Position numbers and translations under genes: made by a program | Notes under the pieces: generated by a model | What the model was told of the DNA's origin: nothing | The model's input: the letters and a program-made list of their open reading frames with translations, nothing else | Databases searched by the model: none | Shown: positions 51,592 to 60,256 of the stretch, in pieces | Position numbering within the stretch: the first letter of the stretch is position 1 | Layout of the letters: each line of letters starts with the position of its first letter | Source of the DNA: JAVXCQ01 sp036659415 | Lineage (GTDB): Bacteria > Bacillota > Negativicutes > Acidaminococcales > Acidaminococcaceae | Reading direction: 5' to 3' | DNA: 64,000 nt | Assembly: GCA_036659415.1 (NCBI GenBank) | Contig: JAVXCQ010000010.1 | Coordinates: 1-64,000, forward strand

Positions 51592-51621
51592 TTGACACTC
51601 ATTCCCTAGCAGGGTTATAAT
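51592..51621 (+). promoter_or_regulatory. Promoter of the S1-domain protein gene
   Basis: Perfect TTGACA (51592-51597) and TATAAT (51616-51621) with an 18-bp spacer. Confidence 0.75.
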
Positions 51622-51663
51622 TAATCTTAATAAGAAAAACATTAAGGGGGAACATTGATCTTT

Positions 51664-52083
51664 ATGACTCTTGAAGTAGGTGCGGTCGTAGAAGGGGAAA
51701 TTACCGGTATTACTAATTTTGGTGCATTTGTACAGTTACCGGAGGGAAAAGTTGGTTTAATCCATATTTCCGAAGTCTCTAATGTTTATGTTAAAGATGT
51801 GCACGATTTTTTAAAAGACAAAGATAAGGTAACAGTCAAGGTTTTGTCCATTGACGAAAAGGGCAAAATTGGGTTATCAATTAAACAATTGATGCCGGCA
51901 CCACCACCACCGCCGCCAAGAAGACCGGTGGAACGTAGAGTGTCTACACCTAGACCTGTACCAACAGTAACTTTTGAGGATAAATTATCACGGTTTTTAA
52001 AAGATAGTGATGATAGACTACTGGATTTGAAACGAAATACTGAATCCAAACGCGGTGGTCGCGGTGCTAGCCGCAAAGACTGA
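51664..52083 (+). CDS. yabR: S1 RNA-binding domain protein (YabR-like)
   Basis: A 139-residue protein. Residues 3-75 form one S1 domain (VGAVVEGEITGITNFGAFVQ, GLIHISEVSNVYVKDV, KVLSIDEKGKIGLSIKQL). A proline-rich linker (PAPPPPPPRRP) and a basic tail ending in SKRGGRGASRKD follow. It probably binds RNA. ATG 51664 matches homologue starts (MTLEVGAVVEG), although a TTG nine bases upstream is closer to AAGGGGG and could be used. Confidence 0.88.
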   Translation: MTLEVGAVVEGEITGITNFGAFVQLPEGKVGLIHISEVSNVYVKDVHDFLKDKDKVTVKVLSIDEKGKIGLSIKQLMPAPPPPPPRRPVERRVSTPRPVPTVTFEDKLSRFLKDSDDRLLDLKRNTESKRGGRGASRKD

Positions 52084-52100
52084 TTACTGATTAATAATTT

Positions 52101-52126
52101 GGGCACTTCACCGAAGTGCCCTTTTT
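52101..52126 (+). terminator. Terminator after the S1-domain gene
   Basis: GGGCACTTC/GAAGTGCCC with a 3-base loop and five Ts. tilS starts 18 bases later, so some readthrough or an overlapping promoter is likely. Confidence 0.85.
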
Positions 52127-52144
52127 GTTTTTGTAGGAGCAATT

Positions 52145-53533
52145 ATGCAAACAAATTCAGCAACAACAAAACTTCAGCACTTACTGCGCAAGCAAAAATT
52201 CTTGCCCTCTGGTGCGGTACTGGTGGTAGCGTGTTCCGGGGGAGCAGATTCCATGGCCCTGCTGGCGGTGCTTGATGCCAAAAAGCAGGAGAAAAAGTGG
52301 CAGCTCCATGTGGTTCACGTGCAACATCATTTGCGGGGGCTAGAAGCGGAGCGAGATGCCGAGCTAGTAGCTAGTTTTTGTGCGGAGCACCGGCTGGTTT
52401 ATCAGCGCTTTGATGTAGAGGTTAGAGCTTACGCTCACCGGCAGCACCTATCACTTGAAACGGCAGCTCGCACTTTGCGCTATGAAGCATTGGAAGCTTA
52501 TCGGCAAAAAGTACAGGGCTCGGCTATTGTTACCGGACATCATCGTGACGATCAAGCGGAAACAGTGCTTCTTAACCTGGTGCGGGGCACCGGAACTAAA
52601 GGCCTGCGAGGGATGCTGGGACGAAATGGCTATGTCGTAAGACCGTTTTTGGAGGCTACTCGGGCAGAAATGGAAGCTTGTTGTCGGGAACAGCACTTAG
52701 CATATTGCCTAGATAGTACGAATGAGGATCAAACTAATAAACGTAATCGGGTGCGACACGAATTATTGCCGCTACTGGCTACCTATAATCCACAAATAAA
52801 AAAAAGTCTGGCGCTGACGGCGTGCTTAGCGGCAGAGGACGAAGCTTGTTTAGAAGAGTTGGCACAGAACTATTTGCGGGAACACTTGCAGCCGGTAGCG
52901 ACAGGTTTCAGTTTGGCGACTGAGCCTCTTCTGGCGTTGCCTAGGGCCATCACTAGCCGGGTGCTACGAAGTAGCGCTAGCTATGTACCGGGAGCGAAAG
53001 AAATTACCTATGAGCATCTGCGTAGTATTTGGGACTTACTAGCACAGGGTACTAGCGGTAAGCGGCTGCACCTGCCAGGTTTAGTAGTTAGCTATGCTTA
53101 TGGACAGTTATTTTTGCACCCCACAGAACAGGCACCGGTGGTAAGTGTTACGCAGAACTTTGCCTATCGACTGGTCGTGCCGGGCAAGCTACGTCTGCCT
53201 GATGGTAGACTACTACAGGCAGAGCTGGTAAAGGGAGTAAGACCGGTAGCAAATAAGTTGCGGGCCATCTTCCCACATAGTGCAGATTTAGGTATAATAG
53301 AAATCAGAACCCGTCAAGCCGGGGATAAGTTTAGACCGGCTGGTGGTAAGGGCAGTAAAAAACTAAAAGCCTATTTAATTGATTGTAAGATGCCCCAAGC
53401 GGAACGTGACCGGCTAACAGTTGTTGGTGTTGGGCAAGAGGTGCTGTGGCTTGTTGGTTATCGTGCCGGTGAACGACCGGTAAACAGCGGTGACCTTTGG
53501 TTGGTTCTTACTATAACCGAGGAGGAAGTATAA
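52145..53533 (+). CDS. tilS: tRNA(Ile)-lysidine synthase
   Basis: A 462-residue ATP-dependent enzyme that turns the wobble C of tRNA-Ile(CAU) into lysidine, allowing AUA reading. The PP-loop motif ACSGGADSMALLAV lies near residue 30. HVVHVQHHLRGLEAERDAEL and TGHHRDDQAETVLLNLVRGT follow, and the C-terminal domain has TRQAGDKFRPAGGKGSKKLK. TAGGAGC precedes the ATG. hpt starts immediately after its stop. Confidence 0.95.
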   Translation: MQTNSATTKLQHLLRKQKFLPSGAVLVVACSGGADSMALLAVLDAKKQEKKWQLHVVHVQHHLRGLEAERDAELVASFCAEHRLVYQRFDVEVRAYAHRQHLSLETAARTLRYEALEAYRQKVQGSAIVTGHHRDDQAETVLLNLVRGTGTKGLRGMLGRNGYVVRPFLEATRAEMEACCREQHLAYCLDSTNEDQTNKRNRVRHELLPLLATYNPQIKKSLALTACLAAEDEACLEELAQNYLREHLQPVATGFSLATEPLLALPRAITSRVLRSSASYVPGAKEITYEHLRSIWDLLAQGTSGKRLHLPGLVVSYAYGQLFLHPTEQAPVVSVTQNFAYRLVVPGKLRLPDGRLLQAELVKGVRPVANKLRAIFPHSADLGIIEIRTRQAGDKFRPAGGKGSKKLKAYLIDCKMPQAERDRLTVVGVGQEVLWLVGYRAGERPVNSGDLWLVLTITEEEV

Positions 53534-54076
53534 GTGGAAAAGGATATTAGACAACAGCTGTTTACAGAGGAAGCAATTCAAGAGCGGGTGAAAGCCTTGG
53601 GTGCGGAAATTACCCGTGATTACGTCGGCAAGAAAATAGTGGTGATTGCTTTACTTAAAGGGGCAGTGTTTTTTATGACCGACTTAGTGCGTGCCATTAA
53701 ATTACCGGTGCGAGTGGAGTTTATGGTGGTATCCTCCTATGATAATGGGACTACCAGTAGCGGTAATATCATTGTGCAACAGGATATTAAAGAAAACATC
53801 GCCGGTGCGCAGGTTATTGTCGTAGATGATATTATTGATACCGGTTTGACCTTAGCTAAAGTAACAGAACTGTTACAAACAAGAAATCCGGCTTCAATTA
53901 AAACAGCCGTATTGTTGGACAAGGGCTCTCGCCGAGTTAATGGCTTACAAGCGGATTATGTGGGCTTTGCCACTCCGGATGAATTTGTGGTGGGCTATGG
54001 GCTAGACTTCGCTCAAGACTATCGCAATTTACCTTTTATTGGCGTTTTAGAAGCCAATGTTTATTCCAAAAAATAA
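53534..54076 (+). CDS. hpt: Hypoxanthine phosphoribosyltransferase
   Basis: A 180-residue purine-salvage enzyme that joins hypoxanthine or guanine to PRPP. The PRPP-binding motif VIVVDDIIDTGLTL lies near residue 95, with FMVVSSYDNGTTSSG near 68 and DKGSRR near 132. The GTG start directly follows the tilS stop and uses GAGGAAG inside tilS. The tilS-hpt-ftsH order is the standard Firmicutes cluster. Confidence 0.96.
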   Translation: MEKDIRQQLFTEEAIQERVKALGAEITRDYVGKKIVVIALLKGAVFFMTDLVRAIKLPVRVEFMVVSSYDNGTTSSGNIIVQQDIKENIAGAQVIVVDDIIDTGLTLAKVTELLQTRNPASIKTAVLLDKGSRRVNGLQADYVGFATPDEFVVGYGLDFAQDYRNLPFIGVLEANVYSKK

Positions 54077-54082
54077 TGCTAC

Positions 54083-54111
54083 TTGTTGTATGTAGGCGAT
54101 TAGTGTATTAT
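54083..54111 (+). promoter_or_regulatory. Probable promoter of ftsH
   Basis: TTGTTG (54083-54088), 17-bp spacer, TATTAT (54106-54111), 50 bases before the start codon. Confidence 0.5.
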
Positions 54112-54160
54112 TATAAAGTATGATATAAGTACAGGTAAAATTGAAAGGAGGAATAAAAAA

Positions 54161-56125
54161 TTGAGTAAATTCTTTAGAAATGTAAGTTTCTATCTGTTGA
54201 TTATTATTATTGCCATTTGGATTATTGACTATTATTCCGTGAATACCGTTAATAAAACGGAAATTTCTTATAGCAACTTTATGAAGCAAGTACAACAGGA
54301 CGATGTTAAACAAGTGACAATTGTTGATAATTCCATTACCGGTAAATTAAAATCCGGTGCTGATTTTTCTACGATTGCGCCGAATGATACCGAGCTGATT
54401 AAGACTTTGCGTAGTCGCGATGTAGAAATTAAAGCTGAATTGCCACCGCAACCGCCGTGGTGGACGACTTTATTGTCTTCGCTGCTACCTATGCTCCTTA
54501 TTGTAGGCATTTGGTTCTTCCTCATGCAACAAAGTCAAGGTGGTGGGGGACGTGTCATGTCCTTTGGCAAAAGCCGGGCTAAAATGTATGGCGATGAAAA
54601 AATCAAAATCACCTTCAAAGATGTTGCCGGTGCTGATGAAGCCAAGCAAGAACTGGAAGAAGTGGTAGAGTTTCTTAAGCAACCAAAGAAATTTAATGAG
54701 CTGGGAGCCAGAATACCTAAGGGTGTCTTGTTGTTTGGACCTCCTGGTACGGGTAAAACTTTGCTGGCAAAAGCTGTGGCCGGTGAAGCCGGTGTTCCTT
54801 TCTTTAGTATCAGTGGTTCTGACTTCGTGGAAATGTTTGTCGGTGTGGGCGCTTCTCGTGTGCGTGATTTGTTTGAACAAGCCAAAAAGAACGCTCCGTG
54901 TATTGTCTTTATTGATGAAATCGATGCCGTGGGTCGTCAACGTGGTGCAGGTTTAGGTGGCGGGCACGATGAAAGAGAACAAACTTTAAATCAATTATTA
55001 GTGGAAATGGATGGCTTTGGTGCTAATGAGGGCATTATTATGATTGCCGCTACCAACCGTCCGGATATTTTGGATCCGGCTTTATTGCGTCCGGGTCGTT
55101 TTGACCGTCAAATTGTGGTCGACCGTCCAGATATTAAAGGACGTCAGGAAATTCTTAAAGTTCACGTGAAGGGCAAACCCATTGCCGAAGATGTGAAACT
55201 AGAAGTATTGGCACGTAGAACGCCGGGCTTTACCGGTGCTGACCTCAGTAACTTGGTCAATGAAGGCGCACTATTATCGGCACGCCGCAATAAAAAGAAA
55301 ATTGCCATGGCGGATATGGAAGAAGCGGCTGAACGTGTGATGATGGGACCGGAGCGCAAGAGCCGTGTTATTAGTGATAATGAAAAGAAATTAACCGCTT
55401 ATCACGAAGGTGGGCATACCCTAGTTGGGATGATGCTTGATCATACGGATCCTGTCCACAAGGTAACTATCATTCCTCGGGGTCGCGCTGGCGGCTATAC
55501 GCTGAGCTTGCCCAAAGAAGATCGTTATTATGCGACTCGCAGTGAAATGCTCGACGAGCTTAAACTGCTTCTAGGCGGCAGAGTGGCAGAAGCCCTTGTC
55601 TTAAATGAGATTTCCAGTGGCGCCAGCAATGACTTGCAAAGGGCTACAGAACTAGCTAGACAAATGATTTGCGAATACGGTATGAGTGATGCTTTGGGTG
55701 CAGTATCTTTTGGCAGACATCAAAGCCAGGTCTTTTTAGGTCGCGATCTCGGTCGTGATAAAGACTATAGTGAAGAAGTAGCAGCTCAAATTGACCGGGA
55801 AATTCGCAAATTTATTGATGAAGCTTATCAAGGCACGGTGGAATTACTCAAAAATAATTTGGACAAGTTACATTTAATCGCTGAGGCGCTCATTGAAAGA
55901 GAGACCTTGGAAGGTTTAGAAGTTGAGCAATTAATGAAATACGGCAAAATTTTGCCGAAAGAGGAACCACCGACAGAACCACCTACTGATACGCCGGCAC
56001 CTATTGGTCCGGAACCGGTAGCTACTGACGAAGCTGTCAAGGTCAAATCTGCGCAGGAGGTTTTGCAACCGGTGCCTGAAAACACGGAAGCAAATCCGGC
56101 ACAATCGATTACACCAAAACCTTAA
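54161..56125 (+). CDS. ftsH: ATP-dependent zinc metalloprotease FtsH
   Basis: A 654-residue membrane protease. The TTG start has AAAGGAGG upstream. Two helices lie at about residues 8-25 and 105-122 around a periplasmic domain. The AAA module has Walker A GPPGTGKT (193-200), Walker B CIVFIDEIDA and the second region of homology ATNRPDILDPALLRPGRFD. The zinc site reads HEGGH (415-419) instead of the near-universal HEAGH; both His and the Glu are kept, so activity is expected. The C-terminal 45 residues are Pro/Glu/Thr-rich. It degrades misassembled membrane proteins and short-lived regulators. Confidence 0.96.
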   Translation: MSKFFRNVSFYLLIIIIAIWIIDYYSVNTVNKTEISYSNFMKQVQQDDVKQVTIVDNSITGKLKSGADFSTIAPNDTELIKTLRSRDVEIKAELPPQPPWWTTLLSSLLPMLLIVGIWFFLMQQSQGGGGRVMSFGKSRAKMYGDEKIKITFKDVAGADEAKQELEEVVEFLKQPKKFNELGARIPKGVLLFGPPGTGKTLLAKAVAGEAGVPFFSISGSDFVEMFVGVGASRVRDLFEQAKKNAPCIVFIDEIDAVGRQRGAGLGGGHDEREQTLNQLLVEMDGFGANEGIIMIAATNRPDILDPALLRPGRFDRQIVVDRPDIKGRQEILKVHVKGKPIAEDVKLEVLARRTPGFTGADLSNLVNEGALLSARRNKKKIAMADMEEAAERVMMGPERKSRVISDNEKKLTAYHEGGHTLVGMMLDHTDPVHKVTIIPRGRAGGYTLSLPKEDRYYATRSEMLDELKLLLGGRVAEALVLNEISSGASNDLQRATELARQMICEYGMSDALGAVSFGRHQSQVFLGRDLGRDKDYSEEVAAQIDREIRKFIDEAYQGTVELLKNNLDKLHLIAEALIERETLEGLEVEQLMKYGKILPKEEPPTEPPTDTPAPIGPEPVATDEAVKVKSAQEVLQPVPENTEANPAQSITPKP

Positions 56126-56139
56126 TTATTAAGCTGACT

Positions 56140-56174
56140 AAAGGACTTACTTCATAAGAAGTAAGTCCTTTTTT
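56140..56174 (+). terminator. Terminator after ftsH
   Basis: AAAGGACTTACTTC/GAAGTAAGTCCTTT, perfect 14-bp stem, ATAA loop and T-run. Confidence 0.93.
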
Positions 56175-56202
56175 ATTTTCCGGAAACAGAAAGAGAAGCT
56201 TA

Positions 56203-56231
56203 TTGACATAAGGTTAACCTGGTGATAATCT
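56203..56231 (+). promoter_or_regulatory. Promoter of birA-bioY with a palindrome in the spacer
   Basis: TTGACA (56203-56208), 17-bp spacer, TAATCT (56226-56231). The spacer contains AGGTTAACCT (56211-56220), a perfect 10-bp palindrome. It includes GTTAAC, the core of known BirA half-sites, so self-control by BirA is possible. Confidence 0.6.
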
Positions 56232-56262
56232 AAGGATAACGTTAAATTGGAAGGGTGATAAT

Positions 56263-57258
56263 ATGCGTCAGCGCATTTTAGAAATTTTGAGGAAACAAAG
56301 CCCGGAACCTGTTTCGGGAGAAGAACTGTCCAAGTTACTGGCAGTGTCCCGTACAGCAATTTGGAAGCACGTGCAAGTGCTGAAACAAAAAGGTTATGCC
56401 ATTGAATCGGTGCCGAAACGCGGCTACATTTTACACGGTGCTCCTGATAGGTTGCGGCCAGAGGAAGTTGTTTCCCGGCTGGATACCCAGTGGATTGGTC
56501 ATAGCATTAATTATGATGAAACTGTACGTTCTACTAATGAAGTCGCTAAAAAGCTTGCCAATGAAGGTTGCGAACATGGTTTGGTTTGTATTACCGAAGA
56601 ACAATCCAATGGCAAAGGTCGTTTAGCTCGGGGTTGGTTTACGCCTTTCGCACGGGGCGTTTGGTTTTCCGTGGTTTTAAAACCGCAGTTTATGCCGTCG
56701 GAGGCTTCCAAGTGTACGCTTTTGGCCGCTGTGGCTGTAGTGAAAGCGGTGAATACTTATCCAGGGATTGAAGCCAAAATTAAATGGCCTAATGATATTT
56801 TATTACAGGGCAAAAAACTGGTAGGTATTTTAACAGAGATGAATGCCGAGTTTGGGCATATTAATTATATTGTGATTGGTATTGGGTTAAACGTGAATAT
56901 CCCGCGGGAGATTATCCCTGAGGAATTGCAGGACACGGCGATTTCCTTAATGGACGTTAGTACAACACCTATTAACCGAGCAGAATTATTGGCAAAAGTT
57001 TTGAAAAATATTGAAGACTTGTACGAACAAGTCTTGGTAGACGGTTTTGCACCAGTGCTGGCGGAATGGCGAAAATATTCAGCTACGCTGGGTCAACAAG
57101 TCAAAGTGATTGCTCCTGATGAAACTTATTTGGGTACGGCTCTTGATATCGATGAGGAAGGTTTGCTCCTCGTGCAGCGGGGCGCTAAAATTGAAAAAGT
57201 GATTGCCGGTGACGTTTCTATTCGCTCGGTAGCACCGGAAAGGAGCAAAGAAAAATAA
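56263..57258 (+). CDS. birA: Biotin-protein ligase / biotin operon repressor BirA
   Basis: A 331-residue bifunctional protein. An N-terminal winged helix-turn-helix (about 1-65: LLAVSRTAIWKHVQVLKQKG) gives DNA binding. The ligase domain has VRSTNEVAKKLANEG near residue 88, the biotinyl-AMP loop KGRLARGWFTPFARGVWFS near 116 and KWPNDILLQGKKLVGILTE near 172. A C-terminal SH3-like domain follows. It attaches biotin to carrier proteins such as those of Na+ decarboxylases. bioY overlaps its stop (TAATG), so the two are coupled. Confidence 0.95.
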   Translation: MRQRILEILRKQSPEPVSGEELSKLLAVSRTAIWKHVQVLKQKGYAIESVPKRGYILHGAPDRLRPEEVVSRLDTQWIGHSINYDETVRSTNEVAKKLANEGCEHGLVCITEEQSNGKGRLARGWFTPFARGVWFSVVLKPQFMPSEASKCTLLAAVAVVKAVNTYPGIEAKIKWPNDILLQGKKLVGILTEMNAEFGHINYIVIGIGLNVNIPREIIPEELQDTAISLMDVSTTPINRAELLAKVLKNIEDLYEQVLVDGFAPVLAEWRKYSATLGQQVKVIAPDETYLGTALDIDEEGLLLVQRGAKIEKVIAGDVSIRSVAPERSKEK

Positions 57259-57824
57259 TGCGACTGCGTAATATGATGCTGGCTGGCATTTTTGCTGCCT
57301 TAATGGTCATTAGTTCCTACATCGTTATTCCTTTGGGACCGGTGCCCCATAGTATGCAACCGCTTGTCGTTTTATTGAGTGGTATTTTGTTGGGACATAA
57401 ATGGGGACCAATTAGTATTTTAGTGTGGATTTTATTAGGGGTGCTAGGCTTGCCCGTTTTTAATCAAGGTCAAGCGGGTGCGGTGATGCTAGTGGGACCT
57501 ACGGGTGGGTTTATTTTAGGGTTTGTGCTTTGCTCTTGGCTGGCAGGAATTTTGACGGAAAAGCATTTGGAGGCCGGAATGTTTAAGACTTTTTGCTTCT
57601 TATTAGTAGCGATGGTGGGGGCCTATGTGGTAGGACTGATTGGTTTCAAGCTGAGTTTTCAATATTTTTTGCAAAAACCCATGACTTGGGAGCGTAGTGC
57701 AATTTTAACTATTGCACCTTTTCTACCTTTTGATATAATAAAGACAGCTATTGCCACTTACGTTGGTATAAAGGTTCGGAAGGCATTAATTAATGCTGGA
57801 TTATTCGTAGTGACAAGACGCTAA
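57258..57824 (+). CDS. bioY: Biotin transporter substrate-binding protein BioY
   Basis: A 188-residue membrane protein, the S component of an ECF vitamin transporter, with six helices. Typical BioY motifs are IPLGPVPHSMQPLVVLLSGI near residue 24 and VGPTGGFILGFVLCSWLAG near 76. Its start overlaps the birA stop with GGAAAGGAG before it. No biotin-synthesis genes are in the window; the pair suggests the cell depends on imported biotin, which would fit biotin-dependent decarboxylases. Confidence 0.94.
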   Translation: MRLRNMMLAGIFAALMVISSYIVIPLGPVPHSMQPLVVLLSGILLGHKWGPISILVWILLGVLGLPVFNQGQAGAVMLVGPTGGFILGFVLCSWLAGILTEKHLEAGMFKTFCFLLVAMVGAYVVGLIGFKLSFQYFLQKPMTWERSAILTIAPFLPFDIIKTAIATYVGIKVRKALINAGLFVVTRR

Positions 57825-57854
57825 AATTTAATAATCACCTTGGGAGGAAACAAG

Positions 57855-58628
57855 ATGTTATTAGTAATAGATATAGGCAACTCTAATATTGTAGCAGGGG
57901 TTTATCAAGAAACAGAGCTCCTAGTCCATTGGCGCTTTTCTACGGATCGCTCCAAAACAGCAGATGAGTACGGGATTTTATTAAGTAGTATGTTTTCTTA
58001 CAGTCACGTTGATATGAGCGAAGTCAATGCTATTATTATTTCTAGTGTTGTGCCACCACTATTGGTGCCGCTGTGTCGGATGTGCGAACGCTATTTTGAA
58101 CTGGAACCGGTAGTTGTTGGTCCTGGCATCAAAAATGGCTTGCAACTGCGCTACGAAAATCCCAAAGAAGTGGGCGCCGATAGAATCGTTAATGCCGTTT
58201 CTGCTTTTACGAAATATGGCAATAAAGGCCCTTTGATTATCGTAGATTTTGGCACGGCCACGACTTTTTGCGCTATTACACCAGCCGGAGAATATTTGGG
58301 TGGCGCGATTGCTCCAGGTATTGGTATTTCAACCGAAGCTTTGTTCCAAAAGGCAGCTAAATTGCCGAGAATTGAGCTAATTACGCCGGAAAATGTTATT
58401 TGTAGAAATACGGTTAAGGCGATGCAGGCCGGTGTTATTTTTGGCTTCGTCGGTCAAATGGACGGCATCGTTACTCGGATGATTGAGGAATTGGGCGGCA
58501 AGGCTTTTGTTATTGCTACTGGTGGTTTTGCTAATACTATGGCCGCAGAATCCAGTTTGATTGATGTAGTGGAGCCGTTCCTGACTTTGGATGGTTTACG
58601 AATTTTGTACGAACGCAATGCTAAATAA
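57855..58628 (+). CDS. coaX: Type III pantothenate kinase
   Basis: A 257-residue enzyme for the first step of coenzyme A synthesis. ATG 57855 (MLLVIDIGNSNIVAGVY) has TGGGAGG upstream. Family motifs: DIGNSN phosphate loop, NPKEVGADRIVNAVSAF near residue 100, DFGTATTFCAITPAGEYLGG near 127 and ATGGFANTMA near 225. The birA-coaX-dus order is common in Firmicutes. Confidence 0.95.
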   Translation: MLLVIDIGNSNIVAGVYQETELLVHWRFSTDRSKTADEYGILLSSMFSYSHVDMSEVNAIIISSVVPPLLVPLCRMCERYFELEPVVVGPGIKNGLQLRYENPKEVGADRIVNAVSAFTKYGNKGPLIIVDFGTATTFCAITPAGEYLGGAIAPGIGISTEALFQKAAKLPRIELITPENVICRNTVKAMQAGVIFGFVGQMDGIVTRMIEELGGKAFVIATGGFANTMAAESSLIDVVEPFLTLDGLRILYERNAK

Positions 58629-58632
58629 CTTT

Positions 58633-58659
58633 CAGGCCCGCGGTAGTGGGCCTGTTTTT
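58633..58659 (+). terminator. Hairpin terminator between coaX and dus
   Basis: CAGGCCC/GGGCCTG with five Ts. With only 16 bases left before dus, it may act as a partial terminator. Confidence 0.7.
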
Positions 58660-58675
58660 GTCTATGAGGTGGAAG

Positions 58676-59665
58676 ATGCAGTTAGGAAAGATCAAGTTGG
58701 AAGTACCGCTAGTTTTGGCACCTATGGCTGGCGTCACAGATTTACCTTTTAGAATTTTGTGCCGGGAACAAGGGTGTGCACTAACGGTTTCAGAAATGGT
58801 CAGTGCCAAAGGCCTGCTCTATAACAATGTAAAGACTTTTGAAATGCTACAAATTGACCCTTTAGAACGGCCAACGGCGATCCAGTTATTTGGCTCGGTA
58901 CCACAGGAATTGGCTACGGCGGCTAAAATGGTGGCACAAAGTGGTGCAGATCTCATTGATTTTAATATGGGTTGCCCCGTGCCCAAAGTAGTTAATAATG
59001 GCGAGGGTTCTGCGCTGATGAAAACTCCGGCGCTAGCTTATGAAGTGTTGGCACGACTAGTGGACGCAGTACAAATACCGGTTACTGTCAAAATGCGTGC
59101 CGGGTGGAACGAGAACCTGCTTAATGCACCGCAAGTGGCAGAGTTAGCTGAACGTGCCGGTGTAGCAGCGGTAGCGGTGCATGGCAGAACGCGGGAACAG
59201 TTTTATAACGGTCAGGCCGATTGGTCGATGATTAAAGCCGTGAAACAAGCGGTGCATATACCTGTTTTTGGTAATGGTGATATCCGAAGTGCCGCTGATG
59301 GCTTGGAGATGCTGGCTAGCACCGGTTGTGATGGCCTCATGGTAGGCAGGGGCGCTGACGGTAATCCGTGGCTTTTTGCCGAATTAAAGGCGGCCCTTTT
59401 GGGAGCACCGCTACCGGGGCCTGTAACGGTGGCGGCACGTTTTGCCCTGGTGCTGCGTCACCTACAAATGCTGATTGCTTTTAAAGGCGAGAAAATCGCT
59501 GTGAAAGAAATGCGTCGTCACGCCTGTACCTATACCAAAGGTTTACCGGGGTCGGCGGCCTATCGCAGTCGCTTTCATGAAGTAAACACAGCTATGGACG
59601 TGGCAAAACTCTTGGCAGAGTACGAGCAGAAGTTAAATGTTGAGAAAGATAAAAACTTGTGTTAA
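58676..59665 (+). CDS. dusB: tRNA-dihydrouridine synthase (DusB-like)
   Basis: A 329-residue FMN enzyme that reduces uridines in tRNA. ATG 58676 has GAGGTGGAAG upstream; an ATG four codons earlier is possible. The TIM barrel starts VLAPMAGVTDLPFR, then DFNMGCPVPKVVNNGEGSAL with the catalytic Cys near residue 100, VHGRTREQFYNGQADW near 165, and FMN phosphate site MVGRGADGNPWLFAEL near 222. The C-terminal helical domain reads MRRHACTYTKGLPGSAAYR. Confidence 0.95.
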   Translation: MQLGKIKLEVPLVLAPMAGVTDLPFRILCREQGCALTVSEMVSAKGLLYNNVKTFEMLQIDPLERPTAIQLFGSVPQELATAAKMVAQSGADLIDFNMGCPVPKVVNNGEGSALMKTPALAYEVLARLVDAVQIPVTVKMRAGWNENLLNAPQVAELAERAGVAAVAVHGRTREQFYNGQADWSMIKAVKQAVHIPVFGNGDIRSAADGLEMLASTGCDGLMVGRGADGNPWLFAELKAALLGAPLPGPVTVAARFALVLRHLQMLIAFKGEKIAVKEMRRHACTYTKGLPGSAAYRSRFHEVNTAMDVAKLLAEYEQKLNVEKDKNLC

Positions 59666-59700
59666 AATATGGTGTGCACATCTTGTGCACACCATATTTT
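59665..59700 (+). terminator. Terminator after dus
   Basis: AAATATGGTGTGCACA/TGTGCACACCATATTT, perfect 16-bp stem with a three-base loop, T-run after. It isolates the next three-gene operon. Confidence 0.85.
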
Positions 59701-59719
59701 GGAATAAGGAAGTTAAAAC

Positions 59720-60256
59720 ATGGAACCCATAAGAATTGGCGATAAATTAATTAATAGACGAAAAATTCACCAGCAGATAGATGCCATGCTGGAATTAAGA
59801 ATGCAGGGCTTTGCTCAACAAGAGGTAGCAAGAGCCTATGCTACGGACAGAGCCTTTGTTTCTCGACTGGAAAGTTTGGGAGAAATCCGTAAAGGCGGTA
59901 AAGTTGCCCTCATCGCCTTTCCGATTAATAATACCGATGAAATCCTCAAGCTAGCGGTACAAGAGGGCATTGAGTTTACTATTGTGCTCAATGAAAAAGA
60001 GCGTTGGGACTTTGTCAGTGAAAAAAGTGGTGTCCAGCTTTTAAATGAAGTCATGAGTATTGTTTCTAGATTACGTGAAAATGATATTGTGATTGTGGCG
60101 GCTTCCAATATGCGCATTCATTTAGCAGAAGCCCTTTTGGATAAACAGGTTATTGGTCTGCAACTGGGAGAATCTCCCATTGAGGAAGATAAATATTTGA
60201 AACCACAGCTCATTAAAGACATTATGCAACAAATTAAGCGGGTAACAGAAACATGA
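59720..60256 (+). CDS. Helix-turn-helix protein of the acyl-reductase-like operon
   Basis: A 178-residue protein. Residues about 20-62 look like a helix-turn-helix (MLELRMQGFAQQEVARAYAT, then DRAFVSRLESLGEI). The remainder is an alpha/beta domain (KVALIAFPINNTDEILKLAV, NDIVIVAASNMRIHLAEALL) I cannot name; it could bind a small ligand. Homologous proteins annotated as transcriptional regulators sit with the next two genes in related Firmicutes. The next start overlaps its stop by four bases. A local regulator or a dedicated partner of the two enzymes is the likely role. Confidence 0.65.
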   Translation: MEPIRIGDKLINRRKIHQQIDAMLELRMQGFAQQEVARAYATDRAFVSRLESLGEIRKGGKVALIAFPINNTDEILKLAVQEGIEFTIVLNEKERWDFVSEKSGVQLLNEVMSIVSRLRENDIVIVAASNMRIHLAEALLDKQVIGLQLGESPIEEDKYLKPQLIKDIMQQIKRVTET

